Assembly: GCA_963976875.1 (NCBI GenBank)
Contig: CAXBML010000015.1
Location: 1 to 64,000, forward strand
From: Berkiella_A sp963976875
Lineage (GTDB): Bacteria; Pseudomonadota; Gammaproteobacteria; Berkiellales; Berkiellaceae
Length of the DNA: 64,000 nucleotides
Direction of reading: 5' to 3'
The first letter of the stretch is position 1. Every line of letters starts with the position of its first letter. Shown here piece after piece: positions 1 through 8,056 of the stretch. Below the pieces are notes generated by a model. It made no database searches and was not told the origin of the DNA. It worked only from the letters and a program-made list of their open reading frames with translations. A program made the position numbers and the translations under genes.

Positions 1-314
1 ATGGCTGAGTTTCAGAGGCTAACTACGTGAGATTCGTGGGGATCACTCAGTGTATCTACTCTTTAATCTCACTAGACATCAACCCAACACAGTGTACTTC
101 CACTCATGCTCTTAACAAAAACATCAACTGAAAATAATGCCCTAAAACATATAAACCTATATTAAACAGTAAGTTAAACAATAATATCTCTTTTGCGTCC
201 CAAAAAAAATTATTTAAATACTTTTATTTATTAAGTAAAAATAACTTAACCTACAACAAATTTTGTTATCTAACATATAATGTTAAGATATAGGTAATAA
301 ATTAATTCAAATTG
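1..314. other. Intergenic region upstream of the kinase gene, with a repeat fragment
   Basis: No gene is seen. The first 60 bases carry the 15-mer GTGGGGATC(A/G)CTCAG, which recurs near 21536-21550 in the palindromic-repeat patch, so the left edge probably cuts a member of the same dispersed family. The remaining ~250 bases are very AT-rich and should hold the kinase promoter, but no convincing -35/-10 pair or strong Shine-Dalgarno stands out. Confidence 0.45.
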
Positions 315-2555
315 ATGGTGAATATGACGATAAAACTATCGGCTAATGTTCAACAGCACCTGGCCGCTCAAGGTGTGAGCATAGCCAAAATTGCAGAACT
401 ACAACAATCAGAACCCCCGCCTCTCGGTGGTTTTTTAGATATCGCTCTAGGTCAACCATTAACCAGACAGTTTAGCAATGAAAGCAGTTTATTCAACCCG
501 TTTGTTGACAAACAATTGGTCGTTGTCAATGAGCAGATTTTTTTATTGGATTCAGGTTTGGGACAAGGTAACTTTGGAGCGGTTTATAAAGGCGTTAATT
601 TAGAAACGGGCGAAGAAAGCGCCATTAAATTTAGCGATGTCTCTAAAGAGGATGATGGTACTTTTTCTATTCCTCTAGAAAACGAACGAAAAACACTTGC
701 CAAAAAAGGGGAGCTGCTTGGCAGCGGGCAAGGCCCCGGCAAAAAATCAGATGATAATAATTGTCATCTCACTATTATGCCTTTGGTCAAAGGGCCTAAC
801 CTAGAAGATGCTTTATACAGCAAGCATAAAAACAATGAGGGTGACGTAACACATGTTACAAAAAACGACTTACCATTAGTTGAAAAATTAATTATCGCGG
901 CACAAATGCTAGACGAGCTAGAAGATTTGCACAACCTGGGCGTATTACATCGGGATTTTAAGCCCGATAATATGCATTGGGATAATGCTAGTAAAAAACT
1001 CACTGTGATTGACTTTGGCGAAACACATCACACCGCTAAAGCGATGCCGATTCCTGATAGCTATTCCATAAAAGAAGAGTATCACTCCGGTTCATATTTA
1101 TACTCATCCCCGGAAGCAATGAATAAAAGAGAGTACAGTGTAAAGTCGGATGGTTATTCGGCTGGTTTAGTATTGGCAGATTTATTTTGTGACTACAATC
1201 TTCTCCAAGATAAGAACGATAAAGCACAAATGCCAGAGTTCAAATTTGAATCTGATCGTAATCCCGCCGTTATCAAAGACTTATTAACCTCGATTGCCCA
1301 AAAAGGCTCAACCGCTGATATGAACAGCTTTATGGCGCAAGCAGTCTTTGCCGGTGCTATTCGCCCACTGGTTAATCCAGATCCATTAGCTAGAGCGAAT
1401 ATAGGTTCAGCTGCTAAACAGATAAAACTGGTGGCGACTAGCCTATTGGCTGCCAAAAATGCTTCTGATTTAGGCTTATCAAGTGAAAGCGAGAAGTTTC
1501 AGCTCATTACAAAATTTAATAGCTCGTTGGCAGAGAAAAAAATATCGTTAATCCTTAGCGATCCTGATAACCAAGCTTTTTTAAGCAAGTATAATAAGTC
1601 GGCCATTATAGGGGCCTCACATCATATTGCAGATGCCTTAAAAACATTACAGGAAAATCTAGCCCAAAAGAATTATGCAGCGGATTCACCTACAAAAGAT
1701 TTTAACCAAAACATTGAAATAGGCAAAGCCGTTATGGCTTTGGAAAAGGAATTGGCATCAATACCTCAAGACCACAAGTGTGTACGAGAGGTTCAGGCAA
1801 CCTTAATCGACATGCAAAAAGATATTAATTTGAATTCTTCGATCGCATATGCCCAACTACAATCTTTAAAGGCAGACAAAAACAATTCCCCTAATATAGA
1901 AAGTGGTATAAATTCGATCATGGCAAAAATACAGAGCTTCCACGAAGCAGGGAAAATCTCTGAACCCAAATCGCAAGCAACCATCGTTACGAATATGGAT
2001 CAAATTGTTGCGAGAATGGATGAGGATGGCGTTAAAAACAAACATCAAGAAAAAGTGATTGCTTTATTTGAAGGTATCAAATCTGATTTGAAACTGCCTG
2101 CCGTTCAAAACCGGCAGGCTCTCCCTGTTGCCGCTGCCAGCAGTTCTTCGACTCCAGATGCCTCAATAGCCGCCAGCAGCTCTTCCGCTGCGCCAGTGCC
2201 TTCGCTAGATTTAACAAAAATGAAAAGCTCTGACGCCACTTTTTCACCCAGACCAGGTGCACCCCAGCCACGAGAGCTCACTATCGAATCCGCTCGAGCG
2301 CCTCTAAAGCAAAGAGGAGATGGGGCTGAAACCGAAAAACGTCTACCCACTACTAAAGAGAAAGAAGATTCAGGCTCGCCATCTGTAAAGTTTTCTGATG
2401 AGCCTCCAAGCCGCCCAAGAAAAGAGACGGCAGCCTCAGTGCTATCTAATTTCCAAAATTATAAGGAAAAAACTAGAAATAACCGAGTCCAAAAACCAGG
2501 TGCTGACTCCACTTTTCCCAAAGAAGAAGCGGCACCAAATAAACTCAAAAGATAA
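315..2555 (+). CDS. Eukaryote-like Ser/Thr protein kinase, candidate secreted effector
   Basis: Predicted protein kinase of 746 residues. The catalytic domain spans about residues 75-300 and looks active: glycine-rich loop G81-G88 (GLGQGNFG), ATP-anchoring lysine K105 in AIK, catalytic loop HRDFKPDN with H212-D214 and N219, the DFG metal-binding triad at 233-235, and an SPE motif near 265-267. Residues ~310-590 are charged and helical without a recognised domain. The tail from ~590 is rich in Ser, Ala, Pro and Lys and looks disordered, with Glu-Glu close to the C-terminus. There is no signal peptide or membrane segment, unlike PknB-type bacterial kinases, which suggests a translocated effector; translocation is inference. 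Start: a TTG (312), ATG (315), GTG (318) and ATG (324) are clustered with no strong ribosome binding site, so 315 is a choice. It converges with the LRR gene 13 bases away. Confidence 0.85.
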   Translation: MVNMTIKLSANVQQHLAAQGVSIAKIAELQQSEPPPLGGFLDIALGQPLTRQFSNESSLFNPFVDKQLVVVNEQIFLLDSGLGQGNFGAVYKGVNLETGEESAIKFSDVSKEDDGTFSIPLENERKTLAKKGELLGSGQGPGKKSDDNNCHLTIMPLVKGPNLEDALYSKHKNNEGDVTHVTKNDLPLVEKLIIAAQMLDELEDLHNLGVLHRDFKPDNMHWDNASKKLTVIDFGETHHTAKAMPIPDSYSIKEEYHSGSYLYSSPEAMNKREYSVKSDGYSAGLVLADLFCDYNLLQDKNDKAQMPEFKFESDRNPAVIKDLLTSIAQKGSTADMNSFMAQAVFAGAIRPLVNPDPLARANIGSAAKQIKLVATSLLAAKNASDLGLSSESEKFQLITKFNSSLAEKKISLILSDPDNQAFLSKYNKSAIIGASHHIADALKTLQENLAQKNYAADSPTKDFNQNIEIGKAVMALEKELASIPQDHKCVREVQATLIDMQKDINLNSSIAYAQLQSLKADKNNSPNIESGINSIMAKIQSFHEAGKISEPKSQATIVTNMDQIVARMDEDGVKNKHQEKVIALFEGIKSDLKLPAVQNRQALPVAAASSSSTPDASIAASSSSAAPVPSLDLTKMKSSDATFSPRPGAPQPRELTIESARAPLKQRGDGAETEKRLPTTKEKEDSGSPSVKFSDEPPSRPRKETAASVLSNFQNYKEKTRNNRVQKPGADSTFPKEEAAPNKLKR

Positions 2556-2568
2556 AAGTTTAATCTTA

Positions 2569-3408
2569 TTATAAGGTCAGTCGTCTTAAATTAGAGGACA
2601 CATCCTGAGATGCTTCTGCCTCAGGTTGAATACTCGTCCCCGCCAATGTTTCGCATAATTGCTTTAGTTGAAGAATAGGGTTGAGTTGCCTTCTAACTAC
2701 CTCTTCAAAATCATGTTTAATATCTTCTGCACTGGAAATATGATTGATATCTAAACAAATCAAAGGTAACTCATCCGCTACTTTCAACTTCTTTAAAAAA
2801 TACTTTAATCCAGATTCAGATACGGGGTTATTATCTAACCAAAGTGAGACCAAGCCTGTGCTAGGTAATAACTTATCCGCAATGCAAGCAAAGCTTTTAT
2901 CGGATAATTCATTATGTCTGAGATCTAATTTTCTTAAATTTTTAGCTTGTGCAATTGAAGGCGCAACTTCTAAAAATAAGTCATCTTGTAAACGAGAATG
3001 CTGCAAAGTTAATTCTGTAATATTATCTAAGCTATCAAAGACTATTTGAAAGCCTGATTCATCCAACTTATTGCCATTTAAAATTAAGTGGGGTATTTTC
3101 GCAACATTAACAGCTTGCAGTAGTTGTGGTAATGATTCAGCTGTAATATGACAATCACCCAAATTGATATATTGAAACCCTAGTGCTGCGCAATCCTGGA
3201 TGGCGACACAAATTAATCCGACTGTATCTTTATTTATTGGATTACAGGAAAAATCTAAGCCAGTCAATTTTTTGCCTACAGGTAGCTGAGCAGCAAAAGA
3301 AGCTATCCGGTTAGAGATGACATCAGATTGGCCCGCTAGAATATTCTTTAAATCTAGCTCGTCTACCTGATATTCTAATTGGTTGCCTATTGCGCCATAT
3401 ACCGACAT
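2569..3408 (-). CDS. Leucine-rich repeat protein (ribonuclease-inhibitor type)
   Basis: Protein of 279 residues made of LRR units of the ribonuclease-inhibitor class, with motifs such as LTGLDFSCNPI, LILNGNKL, LRKLDLRHNELS and LVSLWLDNNPVS at a spacing of about 28 residues. Such repeats form a horseshoe that binds other proteins, so a scaffolding role is likely; the partner is unknown. The frame is open further upstream to 3459, but I chose the ATG at 3408 because GGAG lies about five bases before it. No signal peptide. The C-terminus is polar with several Glu/Ser residues (PEAEASQDVSS), which would fit a Dot/Icm-type C-terminal signal, but that is inference. It ends 13 bases from the convergent kinase gene. 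Confidence 0.75.
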   Translation of the reverse strand: MSVYGAIGNQLEYQVDELDLKNILAGQSDVISNRIASFAAQLPVGKKLTGLDFSCNPINKDTVGLICVAIQDCAALGFQYINLGDCHITAESLPQLLQAVNVAKIPHLILNGNKLDESGFQIVFDSLDNITELTLQHSRLQDDLFLEVAPSIAQAKNLRKLDLRHNELSDKSFACIADKLLPSTGLVSLWLDNNPVSESGLKYFLKKLKVADELPLICLDINHISSAEDIKHDFEEVVRRQLNPILQLKQLCETLAGTSIQPEAEASQDVSSNLRRLTL

Positions 3409-3606
3409 ATTGTCTCCGAAGTACCTAAATATAATATTGTTGTCACAATTGTATCGCAAAATTATCTTTTGGGAATATCTATATTGAACCCATTAGACGG
3501 TATCCCTCTCCAAACGGACGAAGGGTATTATATTGTAACGAAAGTGTAATTACTCTTTATTAGAGGTTGGCCGTTTAAATCATTTTCATTGGATTCACTG
3601 GCCACT

Positions 3607-4701
3607 CTAAATATCGAACTCATAAAATGACGGTGCGGGATCAACGAGTATATCTTGAACAGGTTGCTGCGCCATAAAAGGCTCAAGGGTCTCCTGAATG
3701 GTTTCTTGTATAGGCACTTCTGCATTAACTTCCCCTACAAAAAGCCAAGATAAAAAACCTCTTACCATTGAAATCATTTCAGAGCGTATAGATAATTCTT
3801 CGTTAATTATCTGATGTTGTTCTTTTATTTGATTGCTAAAATAGTCGAACTCATTATATTGCGTCACATGGCCAAAAGGTTCATCTGGCGCAAAAAAACC
3901 GCCTTCTATTTTATGCGGCAGCCCAATAATACGCGCAATGTCATCGGCCATCATCATGTAAATATCTTGAAAAAAATCTTCCTGACCTGAAAATATAGTT
4001 TGTTTCACAAAATTAATGTCGATCAAATCAGGCGATAGATTATTATATAGTTGATAACCCGCTTGTTGTACCCAGTCACCTTCAGAATAACCAATATTCG
4101 CTATAATTTTAATAGCATCTTCAGATAAGGCATTTGCAAGCAACTTTTCTTGCAAAAGCTGAGTCGTATCATAATTCGAACCTGGCGCATTAAATGACGT
4201 ACATTCGATACTGCTGACATTGCTGAAACTATTACTTTCTAAATGATCATTCAATAAATAAATTAAAAGATGATTGGCATCTGCACCACCTAAACTATGG
4301 CCTGTGATTTCTAATGTGACATTCTCAAGATCTTGAATGCTCTCTTTTATGGCCTCTAATAGCTTGGGATGCTCGCGACTAAATTCTGTGTAACCTGATC
4401 CTAAAGGATCTAATACACGATAAGCTGACGGTTCATCATAAACGCCTGTAAAACAAATTTTTATATGTGTGTTATCAGAATTTTGTGGGACACAAATATA
4501 ACAATCCAAACCTTTATGTTCGGTTTGTATTACCATGACCTGATGCGTTTCCCATGCCCCCTCAGAGGTAAATAATGGGATCTCTGATTGATGCTCAAAT
4601 TGACCAGAATCTACAAGTCCACTTAATTCATAAGCCTTATTGGCAATATAAGCATTTGAAGCGAATTTATTTCGCATTTCATCACTGATATGAGACTGCA
4701 T
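3607..4701 (-). CDS. Alpha/beta-hydrolase of the class 3 lipase type
   Basis: Protein of 364 residues with the nucleophile elbow GHSLGG at residues 134-139 (Ser136), preceded by the hydrophobic strand VTLEIT as in class 3 lipases and related esterases. The region before it (~55-90) is the expected beta-strand part of the fold. The Asp and His of the triad cannot be assigned by eye. No signal peptide, so periplasmic export is unlikely. The protein at 46659 has the same plan (N-terminal helical region, strand, GHSLGG, then a segment beginning with an NAPG or NSAG-like turn), which suggests a paralogous family. Substrate unknown; phospholipid or acyl ester hydrolysis is the family expectation. 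Confidence 0.65.
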   Translation of the reverse strand: MQSHISDEMRNKFASNAYIANKAYELSGLVDSGQFEHQSEIPLFTSEGAWETHQVMVIQTEHKGLDCYICVPQNSDNTHIKICFTGVYDEPSAYRVLDPLGSGYTEFSREHPKLLEAIKESIQDLENVTLEITGHSLGGADANHLLIYLLNDHLESNSFSNVSSIECTSFNAPGSNYDTTQLLQEKLLANALSEDAIKIIANIGYSEGDWVQQAGYQLYNNLSPDLIDINFVKQTIFSGQEDFFQDIYMMMADDIARIIGLPHKIEGGFFAPDEPFGHVTQYNEFDYFSNQIKEQHQIINEELSIRSEMISMVRGFLSWLFVGEVNAEVPIQETIQETLEPFMAQQPVQDILVDPAPSFYEFDI

Positions 4702-5392
4702 ATATCACACCACATAAGTTAGAAACTAGAACAACTTTACTGTATGAAGCTTTCTGCGTCAACAAACCTGATTGATTTAAGCTAGTTAGATAGTTTTAAT
4801 GTAAAAAGGGTAGAAAGCCAAACCAAACACGCTCGGCTTTAATTTGAAATATTTTTATCCCTAGAGGATACCCAACGGTTAAAATATCAAAGTGGTACTT
4901 TACCTGCCCGCAGCCTTTAGCTCCTCTTAATACCAGGTTTATAATATTAATTTTTTATAAACAGGCATTATTATGGCTTAAGGCGTCTATCACTAACACT
5001 TTCACCATAAGCATTAACAATATATTCTAAGTCGTCCCCTTATTACATCCAGCGTCTAAATGGTAACCTAAGCTCGTAGCACCACAAAAGGTAGATATCT
5101 TACAACTAGTCAGGACAATTTATTAAGCTAGCAAGTCTTTTAAATACTCTGAAATTACAGTTTGTCTGACAACATATTATGGTATTTTGTGGCAACGACA
5201 GGAGTAATTATCAATTTCTATACTATGTTGCTTTGTGTTTCAATATTATTACTGCCTTTGAGATATTAAATTTTATTTTTTAACTCAAGTTGTCATTACT
5301 AATAATTAATAAAATAATAATAAAACAATAAAAGCAGACACATAATCCCGCTGAGTTTAGGCACAACAATTATTATAAAGGAGGGTCTCAAT
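4702..5392. other. Long non-coding gap (691 bases)
   Basis: No ORF of plausible quality on either strand and no tRNA-like fold. An AT-only hairpin with eight paired bases occurs at 4937-4962 (GTTTATAA / TTATAAAC). The last ~100 bases are extremely AT-rich and lead to the strong ribosome binding site of the next gene, so its promoter is probably here. The rest could be decayed coding sequence or an unrecognised small RNA. Confidence 0.4.
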
Positions 5393-5626
5393 ATGACCCC
5401 ATCTAAGAAAAAACCTTCTGTATCTTTATATGTTGTAAAAAGAAGCCAATCATCACAAAACCAAATGAACGCACTGCACCAAAGATGGCAGCAAATTAGA
5501 AAATTAGAGCGTAATCATGTGCATATTGACGAATGCAAAAATCAATATGACTTTATTAAACAAGCATTGGAAGAACAAAACAAAAATGTTCGGTTAGACA
5601 GTGCAAAAAATGATGCCGTACATTAA
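5393..5626 (+). CDS. Small hypothetical protein, 77 residues
   Basis: Unrecognised small basic/polar protein. It is supported mainly by an almost ideal ribosome binding site, AAAGGAGGG at 5377-5385, seven bases before the ATG. The product is rich in Gln, Asn and Lys, and residues ~25-65 look helical (LHQRWQQIRKLER). There is no signal peptide or membrane segment. It lies alone between a long non-coding gap and another small ORF on the same strand 131 bases downstream. Function unknown. Confidence 0.6.
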   Translation: MTPSKKKPSVSLYVVKRSQSSQNQMNALHQRWQQIRKLERNHVHIDECKNQYDFIKQALEEQNKNVRLDSAKNDAVH

Positions 5627-5704
5627 GTTTTTTTGAATCAGACAATATCCCAGTCTAAATAGGATGGGATGAAGTAAGCAGTGGCCAAGCCCTATTAACG
5701 AGAC

Positions 5705-5740
5705 GCGAGTATGAAATAACTCAAATATTTCGTACTCGTG
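5705..5740 (+). promoter_or_regulatory. Hairpin just before the 5758 gene
   Basis: Imperfect inverted repeat: GCGAGTATGAAATA (5705-5718) pairs with TATTTCGTACTCGT (5726-5739) across a seven-base loop, with about 12 of 14 positions complementary. It ends about nine bases before the GGAG ribosome binding site of the next gene. It could be a terminator for the 5393 gene or a translational control element; there is no T-run, so I favour a leader structure or a dispersed palindrome. Confidence 0.4.
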
Positions 5741-5757
5741 GCTAAGCTGGAGCTACT

Positions 5758-5997
5758 ATGATTGAACTAAACCTTCAACAAACTCAATGCGTTGCCGCAG
5801 GTTTTTTAACCAACCTCGATCTTGAGTTGAATGACCAACAAATGAAATATCTTAAAACGCGTTCTCTTGTTGGCTTACTGTCTGGCGTCATCCTTGGTCT
5901 CAATTTAACACCAGAATATTTTCTATTAAGTAGTTTGGCAGGCTTTATGGGCGGGTTTTCTATTGGCACAGTCGAAGCATGGGCATGGTCTTATTAG
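5758..5997 (+). CDS. Small hydrophobic Gly-rich protein with a possible bacteriocin-like leader
   Basis: Protein of 79 residues with a GGAG ribosome binding site five bases before the ATG. The N-terminus (MIELNLQQTQCVAAG) resembles the short leader of double-glycine peptides (M-x-E-L-x-L-x-x-x-x-x-V), but ends in Ala-Ala-Gly rather than Gly-Gly. The rest carries two hydrophobic stretches, residues ~36-50 and ~55-75, with small-xxx-small spacing (GLLSGVILG, GFMGGFSIG) as in pore-forming class II bacteriocins or simply in a small membrane protein. No maturation or immunity genes are adjacent. Compare the clearer leader peptide at 34435. Confidence 0.5.
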   Translation: MIELNLQQTQCVAAGFLTNLDLELNDQQMKYLKTRSLVGLLSGVILGLNLTPEYFLLSSLAGFMGGFSIGTVEAWAWSY

Positions 5998-6049
5998 TTA
6001 AGTTCTGTTAGCATTCTCAGCTATTTGTAGACACTGAGCATGAGAGCTA

Positions 6050-6802
6050 ATGAAACCAATTTCTTTACCCCAATTTACACTTGAAAAAAATACACTACAA
6101 GACCAAGTCATACTGATCACAGGCGCTTCTCGTGGACTAGGTCGTTGTCTTGCCCTAAAAGTCGCGGAGTATGGCGCGACAACAATACTAATGGGCTCAA
6201 ACCTAAAGAAGCTTGAATCCGTTTATGATCAAATTGTAGATAACGGCTGGGTTGAGCCAGCTTTACAACCTATTAATTTCTTAGGTGCTGGCCCTAAGGA
6301 AATTCAAGATATCAGTCAAAGCGTAAAAAAAATGTTTGGCCGCTTAGATGGTGTAATACATAATGCTGCCAAGTTGGGTCAAGTATGCCCTATTGCTAAC
6401 ATGCCCCCCCACAAGTGGCAAGAAGCCATCCATGTCAATCTTAACATTCCTTTTATGTTGACCCATAGTTTATTACCCTTACTGTCTAAAAGTGATAAAG
6501 CAAAAATTATTTTTACCGGCGACATGAACACCCAACCAGCACAAGCTTATTGGAGCGCTTATGCCGCAAGCAAACAAGGCGTGACTGCGATATCTCAATC
6601 CTTAGCTGAAGAACTCGAAGGCACAAATATCCAGGTAAACTGTGTTTATCCCCCCGAATTACGCACCTCGCTCAGAGTAAATCATTTCCCTGGGATCAAT
6701 CCAGAGAGTTTCATTGCACCAGAGTCAATTACACATAATTATATTTATTTACTCAGCAAGCAATGTACTTTGCATGGACGAGATATAGCACTCTCTGTTT
6801 AA
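6050..6802 (+). CDS. yciK: SDR-family oxidoreductase, YciK-like
   Basis: Short-chain dehydrogenase/reductase of 250 residues, the family's usual length. The cofactor-binding TGASRGLG lies at residues 24-31, and the YxxxK motif is YAASK with Tyr171 and Lys175. The text around HNAAKLGQVCP and the segment before YAASK follow Escherichia coli YciK closely. Oddity: the catalytic serine that normally lies 13 residues before the Tyr is Asp158 here (FTGDMN in place of FTSSS), so activity may be altered or lost. The physiological substrate of YciK is not established. It stands 52 bases after a small ORF and before the diguanylate cyclase. Confidence 0.8.
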   Translation: MKPISLPQFTLEKNTLQDQVILITGASRGLGRCLALKVAEYGATTILMGSNLKKLESVYDQIVDNGWVEPALQPINFLGAGPKEIQDISQSVKKMFGRLDGVIHNAAKLGQVCPIANMPPHKWQEAIHVNLNIPFMLTHSLLPLLSKSDKAKIIFTGDMNTQPAQAYWSAYAASKQGVTAISQSLAEELEGTNIQVNCVYPPELRTSLRVNHFPGINPESFIAPESITHNYIYLLSKQCTLHGRDIALSV

Positions 6803-6821
6803 AGGAAAATTTCCAACCTAC

Positions 6822-6883
6822 CAGTCCTTGGCTATACTTATTATAGAGGTAAAAATTAATACCTGAATAAATATCAAGGACTG
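6822..6883 (+). promoter_or_regulatory. Possible three-way-junction leader enclosing the start region of the GGDEF gene
   Basis: Outer stem P1 is a perfect nine-base inverted repeat, CAGTCCTTG (6822-6830) with CAAGGACTG (6875-6883). Inside it are two small hairpins: P2 CTATA/TATAG (6832-6846) and P3 AGGTA/TACCT (6847-6864). The right arm of P1 contains AAGGA, the likely ribosome binding site of the gene starting at 6892, so pairing would hide it. The short AU-rich inner stems could melt easily. It does not match the conserved core of known c-di-GMP riboswitches by eye. A switch or thermosensor role is inference. Confidence 0.4.
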
Positions 6884-6891
6884 ATACAAAC

Positions 6892-7797
6892 ATGCAAAAT
6901 TCTCCCAAACCTCAAATGCAGGTGGATGAAACTAAGACAACAATCAATATCGAAGCATCGCAACTTAAAGATAAGTTAACCTATTCCCCTTATCAATTAA
7001 GCTTTATATTACAGTCCTCTTTAAACTTATATGAGATTTTAAAACGTTTTAATGCAGAACTGAATAAAGTCATCGCCTATCAAAGCTTGCACTATTACCA
7101 CAGTAAAACCAAACAGCAGTTTGAATTGGGTAAATTACACTACCACCAAGCACGTTATCAATTAAAAATCGAAAATCTAGATTTAGGCGAATTAACCCTC
7201 AGTAAGAACGTACCCTTTTCAGAAGAAGAACTCTCAATAATAGAAAGTGCGCTTGTTCAATTATTATTTCCAGTTAAAAATGCTTTGGCGCATGAGCAAG
7301 CTATCAAATTAAGCATCACAGATCCTTTAACTAAATTAAACAATCGACAAGGCTTTGATATAGCTTTGAGTAGAGAAGTTGAATTCTCTAAAAGACATCG
7401 TTCTAATACATCATTACTGGTTATAGACTTGGACAACTTCAAAAACATTAATGACACATATGGCCACCTTGCCGGTGATGCCGTATTACATCAATTTGCA
7501 GATAGCTTAAGAGAGCTACATCGACAAACAGATATGATTTTCCGTTATGGTGGAGAAGAATTTACAATTATTTTATCTCATACAGCGGAAAATGGCGCTA
7601 TGCAAGTCGCCTCTAGAATTTGCCAGGCGATATATGAGACTCAATTTAAATATGAAGGTACAGTCATCCCTGTCACCGTCAGCATTGGTGTTAGCACTCA
7701 CCAAACAACAGAAAACAGTAAATCACTATTTTCCAGAGCAGATAGTGCTCTGTACGCCGCTAAATCAAATGGCCGCAATCAAGTTAAGATGAGCTAG
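6892..7797 (+). CDS. Diguanylate cyclase (GGDEF domain)
   Basis: Protein of 301 residues. The C-terminal GGDEF domain (~135-300) begins with TDPLTKLNNRQGF and contains the active-site GGEEF at 220-224. A complete inhibitory I-site RxxD (R211-D214) lies five residues upstream, so the enzyme should make c-di-GMP from two GTP and be subject to product inhibition. The N-terminal ~130 residues lack membrane segments and a recognised sensor motif; they look like a small mixed alpha/beta sensory module. The ATG at 6892 has AAGGA 11 bases upstream, inside a possible folded leader (6822-6883). c-di-GMP often controls exopolysaccharide, and a large polysaccharide locus lies at 48-64 kb, but a link is conjecture. 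Confidence 0.9.
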   Translation: MQNSPKPQMQVDETKTTINIEASQLKDKLTYSPYQLSFILQSSLNLYEILKRFNAELNKVIAYQSLHYYHSKTKQQFELGKLHYHQARYQLKIENLDLGELTLSKNVPFSEEELSIIESALVQLLFPVKNALAHEQAIKLSITDPLTKLNNRQGFDIALSREVEFSKRHRSNTSLLVIDLDNFKNINDTYGHLAGDAVLHQFADSLRELHRQTDMIFRYGGEEFTIILSHTAENGAMQVASRICQAIYETQFKYEGTVIPVTVSIGVSTHQTTENSKSLFSRADSALYAAKSNGRNQVKMS

Positions 7798-7821
7798 AGA
7801 ACATTTATATGGGGCTCTATC

Positions 7822-7879
7822 ATGCCAGTAAGAGGTAATCTAGAGCATTAAAATCCCCTATGCTAGGCTTCACTGGCAT
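7822..7879. repeat. Palindromic element (hairpin) after the GGDEF gene
   Basis: Outer arms ATGCCAGTAAG (7822-7832) and CTTCACTGGCAT (7868-7879) pair with one bulge, and an inner AGCAT/ATGCT pair lies between them. The core ATGCCAG also occurs in the hairpin at 21637-21662, so this is probably a dispersed palindromic repeat, possibly doubling as a terminator. A further palindrome, TGATCATGTGATCA, follows directly. Confidence 0.5.
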
Positions 7880-8056
7880 CGTCTGATCATGTGATCATTG
7901 CCAACAGGGTCTTTAATCGTGCTTAGTGAATTAGCCTCGCTCAGTGGGGTCAGGGAATCTAATGAAACAAGTATAGTTAGGAAAAGTCTCCTGTTACATC
8001 ATAATATGGATCACTGCCAAACAAGGCTGAATTCGCACCACTAAGGGTATGTCTAA

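Noticed and set aside
2744..3049. Plus-strand ORF opposite the LRR gene
   Set aside because: Its periodicity comes from the LRR on the other strand; it has no independent support.
6822..6883. Known c-di-GMP riboswitch
   Set aside because: The conserved core and tetraloop-receptor features of the GEMM classes are not seen, so only a generic structured leader is claimed.
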